Part shown: positions 41,998 to 50,992 of the stretch, piece by piece
How the letters are laid out: each line of letters begins with the position of its first letter
How positions within the stretch are numbered: the stretch's first letter is position 1
Origin: PALSA-693 sp963834725
Lineage (GTDB): Bacteria > Actinomycetota > Acidimicrobiia > Acidimicrobiales > Palsa-688
Assembly (NCBI GenBank): GCA_963834725.1
Contig: CAWICN010000001.1
Location: 3,100,001-3,164,000, forward strand
Direction: 5' to 3'
DNA length: 64,000 nt
Made by a program: the position numbers and the translations under genes
Notes under the pieces: model-generated
The model's input: only the letters and a program-made list of their open reading frames with translations
What the model was told of the DNA's origin: nothing
Database searches by the model: none

Positions 41998-43233
41998 ATG
42001 GAGCCAGAACCGCTGATCGGCGGCCGCTACGAGTGCGGCCCCGTCATCGGTCGCGGCGGCATGGCCGAGGTGCGGGCCGGGCGTGACACCCGGCTTGACC
42101 GGCCGGTGGCAATCAAGCTGCTGCGGGCCGTGATGGACCACCAACCAGTGGTCCGTCGGCGATTCGAGACGGAGGCACGGATCGCGGCCCGGCTGGTCCA
42201 CCCCAATGTGGTGACCGTGTTCGACAGCGGGGAGGGGCGCTCCGGGCCGTTCATTGTCATGGAGCGCCTGCCGGGATCGACCTTGAGAGATCGGATTGCT
42301 CGTGGCCCGATGCCGGTCCCTGAAGTCCGAAGCGTGGCGGTGCAGGTGCTCGCGGCGATGGGGGCCGCCCATGCGGCGGGCATCGTGCACCGCGACATCA
42401 AACCCGGGAATATCCTGCTTGGTCGGGACGGTCAGTGGAAGGTCGCCGACTTCGGGATCGCCAAGATCGCGGAGCGGCAGATCACCGATGACACCGTGAC
42501 CGGACTGGTGATCGGGACCCCCGCCTATCTGGCCCCCGAGCGCTTCTTCGGCGCGGACGCCACGGTTGAGGCGGACCTCTACTCGCTCGGGGCCGTGCTC
42601 TACGAGTCGCTGACCGGTCGAAAGCCCCTCCAGGCCCCCAGTACGGGCGCGTGGGCGACAATTGCGTCGACCACCGTGCCGGCGCCGCTCAGAGCGGTGT
42701 GTCCCGAGGCCGACGCCGCCCTTGCCAATGCCGTCGAGCGTTGCCTGACCAAGGATCCAGACGAGCGATTCCCATCCGCGGCCGCGATGACCGCGGCGCT
42801 GTCGGGTCCCGTCGTCGAAGCAGCGCGAACGCCTCCAGGCGCGACGACAGACGGCCTCGACACCACGCCACCACTCGCGGTGGAAATACGGCCTCAGGCA
42901 CAGTCTTCCTATCGCCGGCGCACTGTGATCGGTGGGCTTGCGGTGATAGCGCTCGGAGGCATTCTGGCGGCCGTCATCGGCCTCGGCGCCGCCGGGGACT
43001 CGAGCGGAGCGGTCCACCACCCTTCAGCGCCGAGCACCACCCCCGCCCCGGCGGCCCGCCCGTCGTCACCCTCACCTTCCCCCTCGACCTCGGCCGTCCC
43101 TCCGCCCTCGAGTCCGCCAGCCGCCGCATCCGCGTCCGCCAGCACCCATCGCGACCGGCGCGAGCGACACGGCGACAAGGGTAAAGGCAATGGTGGCGGC
43201 CACGGCCACGGGCACGACAACGGCAACAACTGA
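41998..43233 (+). CDS. Membrane Ser/Thr protein kinase (PknB type) with His/Gly-rich tail
   Basis: From ATG 41998 (GTG 41935 is an alternative) a 411-residue Hanks-type kinase. The Gly loop is IGRGGMAEV, then VAIK with Lys40, the catalytic loop HRDIKPGN (131-138), DFG 151-153, an activation loop with Thr and GTPAYLAPE. A transmembrane helix at about 309-331 leads to an external region without PASTA repeats: a Ser/Pro stalk, then a basic and His/Gly/Asn-rich end (GGGHGHGHDNGNN) that could bind metal ions. An UppP-like protein follows, which fits a cell-envelope role. Confidence 0.9.
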   Translation: MEPEPLIGGRYECGPVIGRGGMAEVRAGRDTRLDRPVAIKLLRAVMDHQPVVRRRFETEARIAARLVHPNVVTVFDSGEGRSGPFIVMERLPGSTLRDRIARGPMPVPEVRSVAVQVLAAMGAAHAAGIVHRDIKPGNILLGRDGQWKVADFGIAKIAERQITDDTVTGLVIGTPAYLAPERFFGADATVEADLYSLGAVLYESLTGRKPLQAPSTGAWATIASTTVPAPLRAVCPEADAALANAVERCLTKDPDERFPSAAAMTAALSGPVVEAARTPPGATTDGLDTTPPLAVEIRPQAQSSYRRRTVIGGLAVIALGGILAAVIGLGAAGDSSGAVHHPSAPSTTPAPAARPSSPSPSPSTSAVPPPSSPPAAASASASTHRDRRERHGDKGKGNGGGHGHGHDNGNN

Positions 43234-43564
43234 ACCCATGCGCGGACCCATGCGCCTCTCGACCCCATGCGACGACTTTCGAACGAGTGTGGTCGTATGT
43301 GCGGTGGGTGGCGGGCGCGACGGGATAAGGAGACACGGAGGCATAGGCCGGGGGCTGCCGGCCCACGAAGCCTCGCCGCCCTGGCCCGGCGTGTCCACGG
43401 GCTGTCGACGAACTGCCCCCGTCGGAAGCCGAAGACTACAAGTAGCCAGCCGTTTAACATTGCTCGCCGGCAAAGGACCCGGCGGTTGAGGCTGCCGGGG
43501 CCTCGGTTCGCCTATCATTCGTGACGACTGGGCGATCCTGAGGATAACCACGCGTGGGAGCCCT
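43234..43564. other. Intergenic region, no gene supported
   Basis: 331 bp between the kinase and the UppP-like gene. Short frames exist on both strands, but none has a domain or a convincing start. A gataagGAGacac stretch near 43320 resembles a ribosome site, but only short frames follow. Confidence 0.35.
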
Positions 43565-44704
43565 ATGCACTTCGTCGCCGCCAGCAGCTCCAGCCCGTCG
43601 ATCTACCACATCTCGTTGCTGCAGGCCATTGTCATCGGGCTGATTCAGGGCTTCTTCGAGTTGTTCCCGCTCTCCAGCCTCGGGCACACCGTGTTGATCC
43701 CTGCGTGGATCGGCGGCAACTGGGCCACCCTGGTGCGCCAGGAGTCGCTCTCCGAGAGCCCGTACCTCGCCTACGTGGTCGGCCTTCACCTCGCCAACGC
43801 AGTGGCCCTACTGATCTTCTACCTCAGGGAGTGGGGCCGACTGGTCGCCGGCTTCCTCCGCAGCGTCGCCCGCAGAAGGGTCGAGACCGACTCGGAGCGC
43901 CTCGCCTGGCTGATCGTCATCGCGACCATTCCTGTCGGCCTGGTGGGTCTCCGGTTCGAGCACACCTTTCGCACCCTTTTTGCCAAACCGTTGGCGGCCG
44001 CCATCTTCCTGAGCATCAACGGCGTGATCCTCTTTGCCGGTGAGTGGTTCCGGCGGCGGAACCTCCGGACCATGAGCCCCGCACGCACCGCCCCGACCGC
44101 CACCGCCACCGCCACCGCCACCGCCCCGACCGCCACCGCCCCGACCGCCAGTACCCCATCCACCGCCGTCGCGACCTCAGCGACTGGATCCAGCGGCGAC
44201 ACCCGGATGTCAGACCCTGCGGATCCGTCCGACGCGGATCGGCCCACCGCGCCGCGGCGGAGCTTTCTCCGTCGATTCCGTGAGGAGCGGATGGTCGCCA
44301 TCGACGAACAGGCCGAGCACGACCTGGCCACCCGAATGAACGTCTGGAGCGCCGCGGTCATCGGCGCCTCGCAGAGCCTGGCCCTCCTCGCCGGCATCAG
44401 CCGGGAGGGTGTCACCATGGTCGGGGGCCTCTACCGGGGACTCACCAACGAGGGCGCCATGCGCTTTGCCTTCCTGCTCTCGACCCCGGTCATCTTCGCG
44501 GCGGGCGCCCTCAAGGTGCCCGACCTGCTCGGATCACTCGGGAACGGGATCCGCGGTGAGGTCATCGCCGGGACCGTCGCCGCCCTGCTGGCGTCCTTTG
44601 TTTCCATCGCTTTCCTGGCCCGCTACTTCAAGACGCGCACCCTCATTCCCTTCGCTGTGTACTCCCTCGCCTTCGGCCTCGTCTCGATCATCCACTTCGG
44701 CTAG
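43565..44704 (+). CDS. UppP/BacA-like undecaprenyl-diphosphatase with inserted loop
   Basis: A 379-residue membrane protein, about 100 longer than UppP. The first conserved motif is QGFFELFPLSSLGH (28-41) instead of the usual EGxTEFLPISSTGH; the second is GISREGVTMVGGL in place of GTSRSGxTI. The catalytic Glu, Ser and Arg are therefore only partly kept. An Ala/Thr/Pro insert of about 65 residues (about 170-235), partly encoded by an accgcc repeat, expands a cytosolic loop. UppP recycles the lipid carrier for wall synthesis; this divergent version may act on another polyprenyl phosphate. Confidence 0.78.
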   Translation: MHFVAASSSSPSIYHISLLQAIVIGLIQGFFELFPLSSLGHTVLIPAWIGGNWATLVRQESLSESPYLAYVVGLHLANAVALLIFYLREWGRLVAGFLRSVARRRVETDSERLAWLIVIATIPVGLVGLRFEHTFRTLFAKPLAAAIFLSINGVILFAGEWFRRRNLRTMSPARTAPTATATATATAPTATAPTASTPSTAVATSATGSSGDTRMSDPADPSDADRPTAPRRSFLRRFREERMVAIDEQAEHDLATRMNVWSAAVIGASQSLALLAGISREGVTMVGGLYRGLTNEGAMRFAFLLSTPVIFAAGALKVPDLLGSLGNGIRGEVIAGTVAALLASFVSIAFLARYFKTRTLIPFAVYSLAFGLVSIIHFG

Positions 44705-44715
44705 ACACACAGCTT

Positions 44716-45282
44716 GTGGACGTGACGACGCTGGACTATGAGGCGGTACCCGATGCCAACATCGCCGCCGTACTCATACATCCTCATCCCGACATGGGAG
44801 GCGATCGGTTCAATCATGTCGTGGAGGCCGTCTACCGGGCGTTGCCACCGGCGGGTGTCGGCGTGGCCCGGTTCGACCTGAGCTCGTCGAACCCCGACCA
44901 GGCGCACGCCGACACCATCCTCGCCATTGACATGATCGGCGTGCCCCGGGTCGCACTCGTCGGGTACTCGTTTGGCGCCGACGTAGCCCTCGGCGTTGCC
45001 GACACCCGGATCGCGGGCTGGTTCGCGATTGCCCCGCCCTTGCGGCTCGGCGAATTCGAGGTGATCGCCGCCGATACCAGACCAAAGGCGCTGCTGGTGC
45101 CGGAACTCGACCAGTTCTCGCCGCCCGGTCGTGTTCGGGAGTTGACGGCAGGATGGTCGAACGCCAGGGTGGAGAACGTGAGCGGTGCAGATCATTTCCT
45201 GAACGGCCAATCCCTGGACGTGGCCGAAGCCGTTCGCCGCTGGGTGGCCGGCCTGGCCGCCGGCGCGGACCGGAGCGGGTGA
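44716..45282 (+). CDS. Alpha/beta hydrolase
   Basis: A 188-residue small hydrolase. It has the early strand VLIHPHPDMGGDRFNHVV, the nucleophile elbow GYSFG, the acid region LLVPELDQFSPP and catalytic His in SGADHFLNG. The HPHPxxGGxxxN opening is typical of a widespread dienelactone-hydrolase-like subgroup. It begins 11 bp after the UppP-like stop, so it is co-transcribed. Substrate unknown. Confidence 0.82.
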   Translation: MDVTTLDYEAVPDANIAAVLIHPHPDMGGDRFNHVVEAVYRALPPAGVGVARFDLSSSNPDQAHADTILAIDMIGVPRVALVGYSFGADVALGVADTRIAGWFAIAPPLRLGEFEVIAADTRPKALLVPELDQFSPPGRVRELTAGWSNARVENVSGADHFLNGQSLDVAEAVRRWVAGLAAGADRSG

Positions 45283-45590
45283 TCGCCGGGCCGGTCAGCC
45301 GGTAGGCGCTGGCAGAAAGCTCAGACGCACACGGCGGCGCGGGTTGACGACGTTGAGATCGACCAGAACGAGAGATTGCCTGGCTGAGCCGGAGGGCCCG
45401 GACGGCGGCGCCGAAGGAGGTGCCGGGAGTTCTCAGCTCTGTCTCATAGTGTTCACAGCAAGAGGCCGTCTACTGGGGTTGGGTCACACGACCAGCGAAC
45501 GATCCCGATATCTACGCGGGCGCCTCCCTCCCCCCCACTGGCTCCGACCCGGCAGACAGGTGAGGAACGCGCCCCCGAGGAGTAGGCACC
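45283..45590. other. Intergenic region upstream of whiB, no gene supported
   Basis: A 308-bp spacer that should hold the WhiB promoter. On the minus strand an open stretch ends in VLVDLNVVNPRRRVRLSFLPAP, but it has no start codon, so I leave it unannotated. Confidence 0.35.
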
Positions 45591-45845
45591 ATGACGGCAG
45601 ATACCAGTTGGATGGCTCAGGGCAACTGCCGGGCCTATTCACCCAACGTGTTCTTCCCAAGCGACGGGGTCGGCGTCGAGGTGGCCCGGCGTATCTGTGA
45701 GACCTGCCCCGTACGGGAACTCTGCCTCGAGTACGCCGTCAGTAACCGCATCGAGCACGGCGTGTGGGGAGGAATGTCCGAGCGCGGCCGGCGGCGCATG
45801 GCACGGACCCGACAACTGGCCTCCGCCGGGGGCAGCATCCGGTAG
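45591..45845 (+). CDS. WhiB-family iron-sulphur transcriptional regulator
   Basis: An 84-residue WhiB-like protein, restricted to actinobacteria and their phages. Four cluster-binding cysteines are Cys13, Cys36, Cys39 and Cys45 (C-x22-C-x2-C-x5-C), followed by the GVWGGMSERGRR turn and basic DNA-binding tail. The cluster senses redox or nitric oxide, and these proteins bind sigma factor region 4. GAGGAG lies about 9 bp upstream of ATG 45591. The exact WhiB subtype cannot be set from this alone. Confidence 0.95.
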   Translation: MTADTSWMAQGNCRAYSPNVFFPSDGVGVEVARRICETCPVRELCLEYAVSNRIEHGVWGGMSERGRRRMARTRQLASAGGSIR

Positions 45846-45953
45846 GACGGACGAGGCGCTGGCTGGGTCAACACTGGCCCGCGCCCGATGACGCTCCACC
45901 CGGAACGCCGGGAGTCCCCGGAGCTGTCGCGAACGCTCAGTACACTGCAGTAG

Positions 45954-47207
45954 ATGCGGGACCTCCACCTGCCGCACCTCCACCTGCCGCACCTCCACCT
46001 CGCAGACCTCGACGAGTCAACACCGGGCGTCCTCCCAAATCAACTCCTCGCTGAAGCGATCCAGGCAGGTCACATCGATGCCGGTGAGTATCGGATCCCC
46101 GCCGAAAACGTCCAACCGGCCAGCGTAGATCTTCGTCTCGGGGACTTCGCCTGGCGAATCCGCTGCAGCTTCCTGCCCGACAACACTACCGTCGATCGGA
46201 AAGTCAAAGATCTGATCGTCGACGAGATCGATCTCCGCAAGGAAGGGGCCGTTCTCGACACCAACCGGCCCTACCTCATACCCCTCATCGAGTCTTTGAG
46301 CCTGCCGGCCCACCTTCGAGCCAAAGCCAATCCGAAAAGCTCGACCGGACGCCTCGACGTCTTCACCCGGGTCGTCACCGACCACAGCTATCGGTTTGAT
46401 GAAATAGCCCCCGGGTATGAGGGTCCCCTCTATCTCGAGGTCGTACCTCTCTCCTTCGCGATCCGGGTCCGGCGCGGGCTCGCGCTCAATCAACTGAGAT
46501 TGATGGTCGGTCGATCCTCGGTGTCCGACTCTGAGCTCTGGCGGGAGCATCAAGCCGATCCTCTCCTCTACGTGGGCGGCCGCCCTGCGTCCGCGACCGA
46601 GTTCGCGTTAGCAGATGGTCTTTTCCTGAGCCTGGATCTGCGAGCGAGAAACCACGAGCCCGTCGGCTACCGAGCCAAGGCGAATGCCTTGCCGCTCGAC
46701 ATGGCCCGAATCGGATTACACGAAATCAGCGACTATTGGGATCTCGTCTACAGCGAAGAACACAGCCGCATGGTGCTCGACCCGGAGGCCTTCTATCTCC
46801 TGCTGTCCGGCGAGAGCGTCAGGGTCCCTCCCACCCTCGCCTCCGAGATGACCGCGTACGACCCCACCAGCGGTGAACTGCGGACCCATTACGCGGGCTT
46901 CTTCGACCCCGGCTTTGGTCACGATGCCGAAGGTCGCCTGAGCGGATCACGGGCTGCGCTGGAGGTGCGGGCCCACGACGTCCCCTTCATGGTCGAGCAC
47001 GGCCAGCGGGTGTGCAAGCTGACCTTCCAGCGGATGATCCGTGAGCCCACGAAACTCTACGGGCACAACATCGGATCCCACTACCAGGGCCAAACCCGGA
47101 CGCTGGGGAAGCACTTCCGGCCAGAGCCGCGCCCCTTGGGTCCCGGGGCCAGAAGGACAAGAAACCTGGCGCAGCCCGAACTGTTTATGGACCTTCCCGA
47201 CCAATGA
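45954..47207 (+). CDS. dcd: 2'-deoxycytidine 5'-triphosphate deaminase, two-domain type
   Basis: A 417-residue protein with two trimeric-dUTPase-like domains in tandem, as in the long alphaproteobacterial enzymes. Domain 1 has QPASVDLRLGDFAWRI and AKANPKSSTGRLDVFTRVVTD (the conserved SSxGR motif). Domain 2 ends RAALEVRAHDVPFMVEHGQRVCKLTFQRM. It makes dUTP from dCTP for thymidylate synthesis. The first 16 residues are a His-Leu-Pro repeat from three 15-bp units (45960-46004) and may not be part of the mature start. The stop lies in a 16-bp tandem duplication (47191-47222). Confidence 0.82.
   Translation: MRDLHLPHLHLPHLHLADLDESTPGVLPNQLLAEAIQAGHIDAGEYRIPAENVQPASVDLRLGDFAWRIRCSFLPDNTTVDRKVKDLIVDEIDLRKEGAVLDTNRPYLIPLIESLSLPAHLRAKANPKSSTGRLDVFTRVVTDHSYRFDEIAPGYEGPLYLEVVPLSFAIRVRRGLALNQLRLMVGRSSVSDSELWREHQADPLLYVGGRPASATEFALADGLFLSLDLRARNHEPVGYRAKANALPLDMARIGLHEISDYWDLVYSEEHSRMVLDPEAFYLLLSGESVRVPPTLASEMTAYDPTSGELRTHYAGFFDPGFGHDAEGRLSGSRAALEVRAHDVPFMVEHGQRVCKLTFQRMIREPTKLYGHNIGSHYQGQTRTLGKHFRPEPRPLGPGARRTRNLAQPELFMDLPDQ
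45960..46004. repeat. Three 15-bp repeats at the dcd 5' end
   Basis: The unit cacctccacctgccg occurs three times, with the first and last copies slightly changed. In the dcd frame it encodes HLPHL-type repeats (residues 3-17). Confidence 0.8.
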
Positions 47208-47222
47208 CCTTCCCGACCAATG
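47191..47222. repeat. 16-bp tandem duplication across the dcd stop
   Basis: accttcccgaccaatg occurs twice back to back; the dcd stop TGA (47205-47207) spans the junction. The duplication adds sequence only after the stop and does not alter the protein. Confidence 0.85.
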
Positions 47223-47298
47223 ACCAGGGTGAGCGGCTTACGGCGTCCCCCGGTCGCGATCCGGTGCCAGCGACCCGGAAGCCAGGTCGGGGTCGCGC

Positions 47299-48495
47299 TC
47301 AGCACCCTCCCGGCGCGACCAATTGCCCCGCCATGACCGGGTCCGAAATCATGAGCCCCGAACTGGTCCCGACACGCACCCATTCGCGCCACCCCGGCCG
47401 CAGGCCGGTCAGCGTCGGCTGCCGATAGGCGGGGGCCGTTTCTTTGATCGTCCACGGCCCGTACGGAGATGCGGACGCTTGTACCAGCCAGGCTTCTGAG
47501 GGCGCATGCGGCGGCAACGCCAGGGTTACTGTCCAACCCCCGCCCGCCGTCGGGCACGACCACGACGACTGAAGCGATGCGGGTGCGGCCGTGGAAGGAG
47601 CCCACCCGGAGGGCGCCCCTGATGCCCCCGTGGTCACCCTGGGAAGGGCTCGGCTCCATACCCCGAAGAAATAAAACACGAGCACCACTCCAAGCACGGC
47701 CACCAGGGGACGAATCACGTTCTGGACGGTGGTTCCCCCGGCGCGCCATCCCTCGCTGCCGGACAGCTCGGAAGGCCGGCCGGATCCGATCGGGGGCGCC
47801 TCTGGCTCGGACGCCATCGGCAGGGTGCCGGGTGTCATCGACCCCGGCGGGTCCGGCCGTGGAAGCGGGCCCGGCCTGACCAGCGCGGATGAACGGCCCG
47901 AGCAGGGCAACAACCCGTTGTCGAGAGCGACGGCGAGCTGTTCCACCCGCTCAGGGTCATAGAGGTGAGGTCCCTTGCTCAGGTGCCGAACCAGACGACC
48001 GGCCGGTACGGCGGTGATTCCGCCAGCCCGCCAGGAGTCGTCGGTGGACGCGCAGCCGGTCAAGCTGATGACACCTGTCGGCTCGACAGAGAGATCCTCA
48101 AAGACCGGCGCCAGGAGATCGCCGACAGCCCGTACCGCCACTCGCAAAGAGTCGAGCTCCCGGCGCTGGAGGTGCCGGCCGACCCGGAGCGCAGCACCGG
48201 CCTCGCTTACCTCCCCCGACCATTCCAGCGATTCGACAACAAACACCCCGGCGGGCGCCACCACCACGTGATCGATACTCCCCGCCCCCCGGAGGACGGC
48301 AGCGTCATGAAGAACAAACCATCCGTCGCCCGAATGCGGGTCCAGGTACGAGGCCGTGATCCGCTCGGCGTCCCCGGTCGTCTTCAGACGGCTCCGGGCC
48401 CGAAACTGATGGGCACGCCGGACGAGCGCCCCCGCTCTGTTGCCAGCGCAACGCCGAGCCCTGCCTTCGCCGTCCATGGTTTCTTGCTCCGACAA
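47299..48495 (-). CDS. NERD-domain membrane protein
   Basis: A 398-residue protein. Residues about 35-150 form a nuclease-related (NERD) domain: AERITASYLDPHSGDGWFVLHDA, then GSIDHVVVAPAGVFVVES, matching the DHVVV core with acidic residues; the following QRRELDSLRVAVRAV helix is also typical. A disordered Pro/Ser region comes next, then a transmembrane helix (VAVLGVVLVFYFFGVW) and a C-terminal external beta domain of about 100 residues. NERD domains are predicted nucleases or DNA-processing modules, but the key Lys-containing motif is altered (VESLEW), so activity is uncertain. Confidence 0.72.
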   Translation of the reverse strand: MSEQETMDGEGRARRCAGNRAGALVRRAHQFRARSRLKTTGDAERITASYLDPHSGDGWFVLHDAAVLRGAGSIDHVVVAPAGVFVVESLEWSGEVSEAGAALRVGRHLQRRELDSLRVAVRAVGDLLAPVFEDLSVEPTGVISLTGCASTDDSWRAGGITAVPAGRLVRHLSKGPHLYDPERVEQLAVALDNGLLPCSGRSSALVRPGPLPRPDPPGSMTPGTLPMASEPEAPPIGSGRPSELSGSEGWRAGGTTVQNVIRPLVAVLGVVLVFYFFGVWSRALPRVTTGASGAPSGWAPSTAAPASLQSSWSCPTAGGGWTVTLALPPHAPSEAWLVQASASPYGPWTIKETAPAYRQPTLTGLRPGWREWVRVGTSSGLMISDPVMAGQLVAPGGC

Positions 48496-48513
48496 GTCGA
48501 ACTGGCTGTCATG

Positions 48514-48681
48514 CTAGGCGACGGCAGGGTCGGGTGCTCGAACCCCCAGCTGACCGGCGTGTCCCCGGGGGGGCCGTCGGCCCGGCTCGTAATCGGCCAT
48601 CAGATGGCACTCGATACCGAGAGCATCCAGACGGGCGAGAACCTCGTCAAGGTCGTCGACGACGAAGATGGCCTCACTCAT
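48514..48681 (-). CDS. Short VOC-like (glyoxalase fold) fragment, possibly truncated
   Basis: A 55-residue frame from ATG 48681. SEAIFVVDDLDEVLARLDALGIEC resembles the second beta-alpha unit of a vicinal-oxygen-chelate protein, but the rest of a VOC domain is missing and the tail (GRRPPRGHAGQLGVRAP) is not typical. It may be a remnant of a larger gene. It is divergent from the SufR-like regulator. Confidence 0.35.
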   Translation of the reverse strand: MSEAIFVVDDLDEVLARLDALGIECHLMADYEPGRRPPRGHAGQLGVRAPDPAVA

Positions 48682-48741
48682 GGTGGACCGCACTGACGAT
48701 TTTGTCAAGGAGTTGCTATCGAAATCGACTAGGCTGCATCC

Positions 48742-49458
48742 GTGGCCGACGATCTGAGCCCGCCGCGCCGGCGGGTGCTGGAGTTGCTCAAACGCGATGC
48801 TCGGAGCGCGGCAGAGCTTGCCGGCGAGCTCGGGATCACGGTGGCAGCGGTGCGTCAGCATCTCGACGCCCTGGTCGACCGGGGGTTGGTGGAACCAGCG
48901 ACGCAGTTGCCTCGCGGCCGCGGCCGTCCGGCCAACAAGTGGCTTCTGACACCTCGGGCCGACGCCTACTTCCCTGACCGCCACGCTGACCTTATGTTGA
49001 GCCTGATCAGAGCCCTGCGGACGAGCCTTGGCGATGAGGGACTCAGCCAGGTCATCCGGGCACGCGACGCCGAGTTGACGCTGAACTATCGCGCCGTCCT
49101 CGATTCACTGGGCCCGACCGGCTTCCGCCAGAGGGTCGCTGCTCTGGCCGGCATCCGCAGTGACGAGGGCTACATGGCGGAGGTCCGCCCGGATGGCGAG
49201 AACGGGGTGCTGCTGATCGAGAACCACTGCCCCATCTGCGAAGGGGCCAAGGCATGCACGTCGCTGTGCCGGTCCGAGCTGGAGGTCTTTCGTACCGTCC
49301 TGGGCGATGATGTGAGCGTGGAACGCGAGGAGCACCTCCTCTCGGGCGACCGGCGCTGTGCCTACCGCGTCCGGCCGAAGCGAACGCTACCGACATCCCG
49401 GCCGCGATCTCGACGGGCCTCGCCAGCCGCGCCGCCCTCAACGAGCACGTGGCCTTAA
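48742..49458 (+). CDS. SufR-like metal-sensing transcriptional regulator
   Basis: A 238-residue regulator. A winged helix (residues 5-75: RRVLELLKRDARSAAELAGELGITVAAVRQHLDALVDRGLV) precedes a C-terminal sensor with Cys163, Cys166, Cys172, Cys176 and Cys206 (HCPICEGAKACTSLC...RRCAYRV), the Cys pattern of SufR, which uses a Fe-S cluster to control the suf operon. Start GTG 48742 follows a TAGGCT -10 by 6 bp, so the mRNA is probably leaderless. No suf genes lie in the window, so its target is elsewhere or it controls the divergent VOC-like frame. Confidence 0.78.
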   Translation: MADDLSPPRRRVLELLKRDARSAAELAGELGITVAAVRQHLDALVDRGLVEPATQLPRGRGRPANKWLLTPRADAYFPDRHADLMLSLIRALRTSLGDEGLSQVIRARDAELTLNYRAVLDSLGPTGFRQRVAALAGIRSDEGYMAEVRPDGENGVLLIENHCPICEGAKACTSLCRSELEVFRTVLGDDVSVEREEHLLSGDRRCAYRVRPKRTLPTSRPRSRRASPAAPPSTSTWP

Positions 49459-49614
49459 AGAACGGGCGCCCGGAACGGAACGTTGTGGCCACAACCCCCG
49501 GCCCACGAAGATTCTGCGCGACAATGGGAAATTCCCTCAGGTCCGACGACTTTGCCTTTTCTTTACCTTGTCCTGGCGACGGCCTGACCGGGTCCGACTG
49601 AGACTGACGCCGCC

Positions 49615-50853
49615 ATGAACACCCTTCCAGCCCGATACCGCGAACGCGCGCCCCTGCCGGCTCGGCGCCGATACGGTTGGCGCCACATGGTGGCGGCGCT
49701 AATGGTAGTGGTCGCGGTGCTGCTGCTGGCGGTCGGGGTTTCGTTGGTGGGGGCGTTGCGGACGCCTGGCAATCAGAGCTTTCAAGCCAAATGGGCCGAC
49801 TGGCTGCGATCCCATCACGCCGCGGCTCTGGCTAACGCGGTGGAGCAGTACTACTACAACCACCATCAGCCTCCCAAGGGGGGTCGGCCGGCCCAGCTCA
49901 ACGCGGTGCCGGGGGTGCCGGGCGGGCAGACCAGCCCTCGGCCCGCCGCATCTGGCAGCCCCACCGCGGCCAGGATCAGACCAGGCGCAGCGCCGGTCGG
50001 GCTGTCCCCGCCGCGCCCGGTACCTCTGGTCGTCAGTCCGGCGTTGCCGGGCGAGGGCCAATGGGCGCCGGCGGACGCGGCCGTAGACGCGCGCCCGGCC
50101 ATGTATGTGGCCCAGTTCCGAGCCGACACTGTCTACACCAGCCAGATCACCTCGGCGGTCTGGATGGACCCCACCCGGCTCCGCGTGGCGCTGGTCCCGG
50201 GTGCCCAGGAGCCCGGCGGCACCTGGCCCCAACCACCTGACATCACCGGCGCCGCCCTGTCCACGGCCGTGGCCGCATTCAACGGTGGCTTTCGGATGCA
50301 GGATGCCCACGGCGGCGTCTACCTCGACGGCCGGCAGGCAGTGCCGCTCCGGCCCGGGGCGGCCTCGGTGGTCATCTATCGAGACGGGCGAGTCAACATC
50401 GGGATTTGGGGAAGCGAGATCACCATGACCCCCCAGGTGGTCGCCGTCCTCCAGAACCTGGTTCCTATCGTCGACAACGGCCAGACCGCCCCCAACGCGA
50501 CGTACAACGACACGAGCATCTGGGGCGCCACTCTGGGGGCCAATACTGTCGTGGCCCGGTCGGGCATCGGCGTTACCGCCTCCGGCGCTCTGATCTACGT
50601 CGCCGGGCCTGCGCTCACCGCCCGCAGCCTGGCCGAGTCCCTCCAGCGAGCAGGCGCGGTGCGGGCCATGGCCCTTGACCTCAACCCGGAATGGGTGACC
50701 TTCAACTTCTACAGCCACCCCCATCCCACGGACCCCGGCTCGATCGTGGCGGCCAAGCTCTACCCTCAGATGCAGCGCCCCGCCGACCGTTACCTCGGTC
50801 CTACTCGCGAGTCCCGGGACTTCTTTACCGTCTCGCTGCCCTCTGCGGCGTAA
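49615..50853 (+). CDS. Phosphodiester glycosidase family protein (NAGPA domain, DUF2233)
   Basis: A 412-residue membrane-anchored protein. A transmembrane helix at about 27-47 is followed by a Pro-rich linker, then a catalytic-type domain from AVWMDPTRLRVALVPG to the end. AAFNGGFRM, GIWGSEITMTPQVVAVLQNLVPIVDNGQ and AMALDLNPEW are hallmarks of the NAGPA fold, which cleaves N-acetylglucosamine-phosphodiesters. In bacteria these proteins are exported and act on wall or exopolysaccharide. No operon partner. Confidence 0.8.
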   Translation: MNTLPARYRERAPLPARRRYGWRHMVAALMVVVAVLLLAVGVSLVGALRTPGNQSFQAKWADWLRSHHAAALANAVEQYYYNHHQPPKGGRPAQLNAVPGVPGGQTSPRPAASGSPTAARIRPGAAPVGLSPPRPVPLVVSPALPGEGQWAPADAAVDARPAMYVAQFRADTVYTSQITSAVWMDPTRLRVALVPGAQEPGGTWPQPPDITGAALSTAVAAFNGGFRMQDAHGGVYLDGRQAVPLRPGAASVVIYRDGRVNIGIWGSEITMTPQVVAVLQNLVPIVDNGQTAPNATYNDTSIWGATLGANTVVARSGIGVTASGALIYVAGPALTARSLAESLQRAGAVRAMALDLNPEWVTFNFYSHPHPTDPGSIVAAKLYPQMQRPADRYLGPTRESRDFFTVSLPSAA

Positions 50854-50992
50854 GCACCGAATCCCGCCCACGGACTCGACGTCCGCCGGGTTTTCGGGCC
50901 CAACCCTGAGGGGTGGAGCATCATGACATGACACCCATGTCGCTGACGTTCCAACCCTGACCCCCGTGCTCGGGGGCCTCGCTGAAACCCCG

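Noticed and set aside
43254..43524. Small plus-strand frames before the UppP-like gene
   Set aside because: Arg-rich, no domain and no consistent start; codon usage does not differ from noncoding frames.
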